Shown: positions 5,826-5,964 of the stretch, one piece after another | How the letters are laid out: every line of letters begins with the position of its first letter | How positions within the stretch are numbered: position 1 is the first letter of the stretch | Assembly (NCBI GenBank): GCA_023452965.1 | Contig: JAEXUU010000164.1 | Location: 1-5,964, forward strand | Length of the DNA stretch: 5,964 nucleotides | Origin: Pseudomonadota bacterium | GTDB lineage: Bacteria; Pseudomonadota; Alphaproteobacteria; Rhizobiales; Beijerinckiaceae | Direction of reading: 5' to 3' | Position numbers and translations under genes: made by a program | Notes under the pieces: generated by a model | The model's database searches: none | Told to the model about the DNA's origin: nothing | The model's input: the letters and a program-made list of their open reading frames with translations, nothing else

Positions 5826-5869
5826 GCATTTTCTTCACGCGAACCGGTGCCCACTTCGCTCGAAAATGC
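5826..5869. repeat. Rhizobiales-type palindromic intergenic element
   Basis: GCATTTTC (5826-5833) and GAAAATGC (5862-5869) are exact inverted arms. Inside them GCGAA (5839-5843) and TTCGC (5855-5859) form a second stem around the loop CCGGTGCCCAC. The pattern of GCATTTTC, then CGCGAACCGG, CCACTTCGC and GAAAATGCTCTAG is one I recognise as widely dispersed between genes in Hyphomicrobiales. A third CTAG closes the unit (5871-5874). The function is unknown; such elements can shape mRNA ends of convergent genes, as here. Confidence 0.75.
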
Positions 5870-5896
5870 TCTAGATCCGGCGGGACCGGGCAAAGG

Positions 5897-5917
5897 TCCG
5901 GCGCCGCTAGCGCCGGA
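5897..5917 (-). terminator. GC-rich hairpin over the stop of the right-edge gene
   Basis: TCCGGCGC (5897-5904) and GCGCCGGA (5910-5917) are perfect 8-bp arms with a 5-base loop that contains the TAG stop of the minus-strand gene. A weaker stem follows at once (GGACC 5883-5887 with GGTCC 5895-5899). No T-run lies next to it, so a terminator role is tentative. Confidence 0.35.
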
Positions 5918-5964
5918 AACCGCCGCCGTGGAAACCTCCTCCATGGAATCCCCCGCCATGGAAG
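5907..5964 (-). CDS. C-terminal end of a Gly/His/Phe-repeat protein, 5' part outside window
   Basis: Read on the minus strand from the right edge, the last 18 codons encode F-H-G-G-G three times and then F-R-R-stop (TAG at 5909-5907). At DNA level this is a 15-base tandem repeat (5963-5949, 5948-5934, 5933-5919) whose variation falls mostly at third codon positions (CAT/CAC, GGC/GGA, GGG/GGA/GGC), as expected for selection on protein. Gly-rich F-H-G-G-G-F tails are common on small secreted or envelope proteins of alphaproteobacteria; the function is generally unknown. Another frame is open here on the same strand (ATG at 5959), but it lacks such regularity. The gene converges on the barrel gene, with 134 bases between stops. 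Confidence 0.62.
   Translation of the reverse strand, partial: FHGGGFHGGGFHGGGFRR

Noticed and set aside
5762..5959. Minus-strand open frame starting M-A-G-D-S-M-E-E at the right edge
   Set aside because: It runs through the palindromic repeats into the barrel gene end. The neighbouring frame gives the regular F-H-G-G-G repeat and a stop at 5907.

Overview
The window is GC-rich and dense with genes. It looks like an alphaproteobacterial chromosome, most likely Hyphomicrobiales (Bosea- or Bradyrhizobium-like). Three things point there: the codon bias, the N-terminal module of the putative regulator, and a palindromic repeat at 5826-5869 of a kind I recognise from that order. The genus is an inference. 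No gap exceeds 300 bases; the largest non-coding stretches are 3260-3402, 4625-4761, 5773-5906 and 4216-4336.

Minus strand, about 4215 down to 1: a sulfatase locus. In transcription order it has (i) a 270-residue putative regulator or sensor (4215-3403), whose N-terminal module usually sits in front of TolB-like/TPR or adenylate-cyclase domains; (ii) an exported type I sulfatase (3259-1667) with an intact C-T-A-G-R formylglycine signature; (iii) an exported HAD-superfamily phosphatase (1596-577); and (iv) a formylglycine-generating enzyme (FGE, 562 to beyond base 1) without a signal peptide. The HAD and FGE genes are 14 bases apart and the sulfatase and HAD genes 70 bases apart, so ii-iv are probably one operon. 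The 70-base gap holds a perfect 10-bp inverted repeat. The likely logic is that FGE converts the sulfatase active-site Cys to formylglycine in the cytoplasm before export. The sulfatase and phosphatase then remove sulfate and phosphate (or related groups) from substrates in the periplasm.

Middle (4337-4624, minus): a small gene of unknown function encoding a helical, charged protein of up to 95 residues.

Plus strand (4762-5772): a 336-residue outer-membrane beta-barrel protein of the 'MetA-pathway of phenol degradation'/SphA-like family. It is divergent from the sulfatase block and could serve substrate passage across the outer membrane, but nothing in the sequence proves a link.

Right end (5768-5964): a mosaic of palindromic repeats punctuated by CTAG lies between the barrel gene and a convergent minus-strand gene. 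Only the last 18 codons of that second gene are visible, encoding a tail of F-H-G-G-G repeats. The barrel gene's stop codon lies inside the repeat mosaic.

I see no mobile element, CRISPR array, tRNA or rRNA. The locus is coherent, but each recognised family is known. The less ordinary points are the HAD motif III substitution, the standalone regulator module, the intergenic hairpin and the repeat-embedded stop codon.
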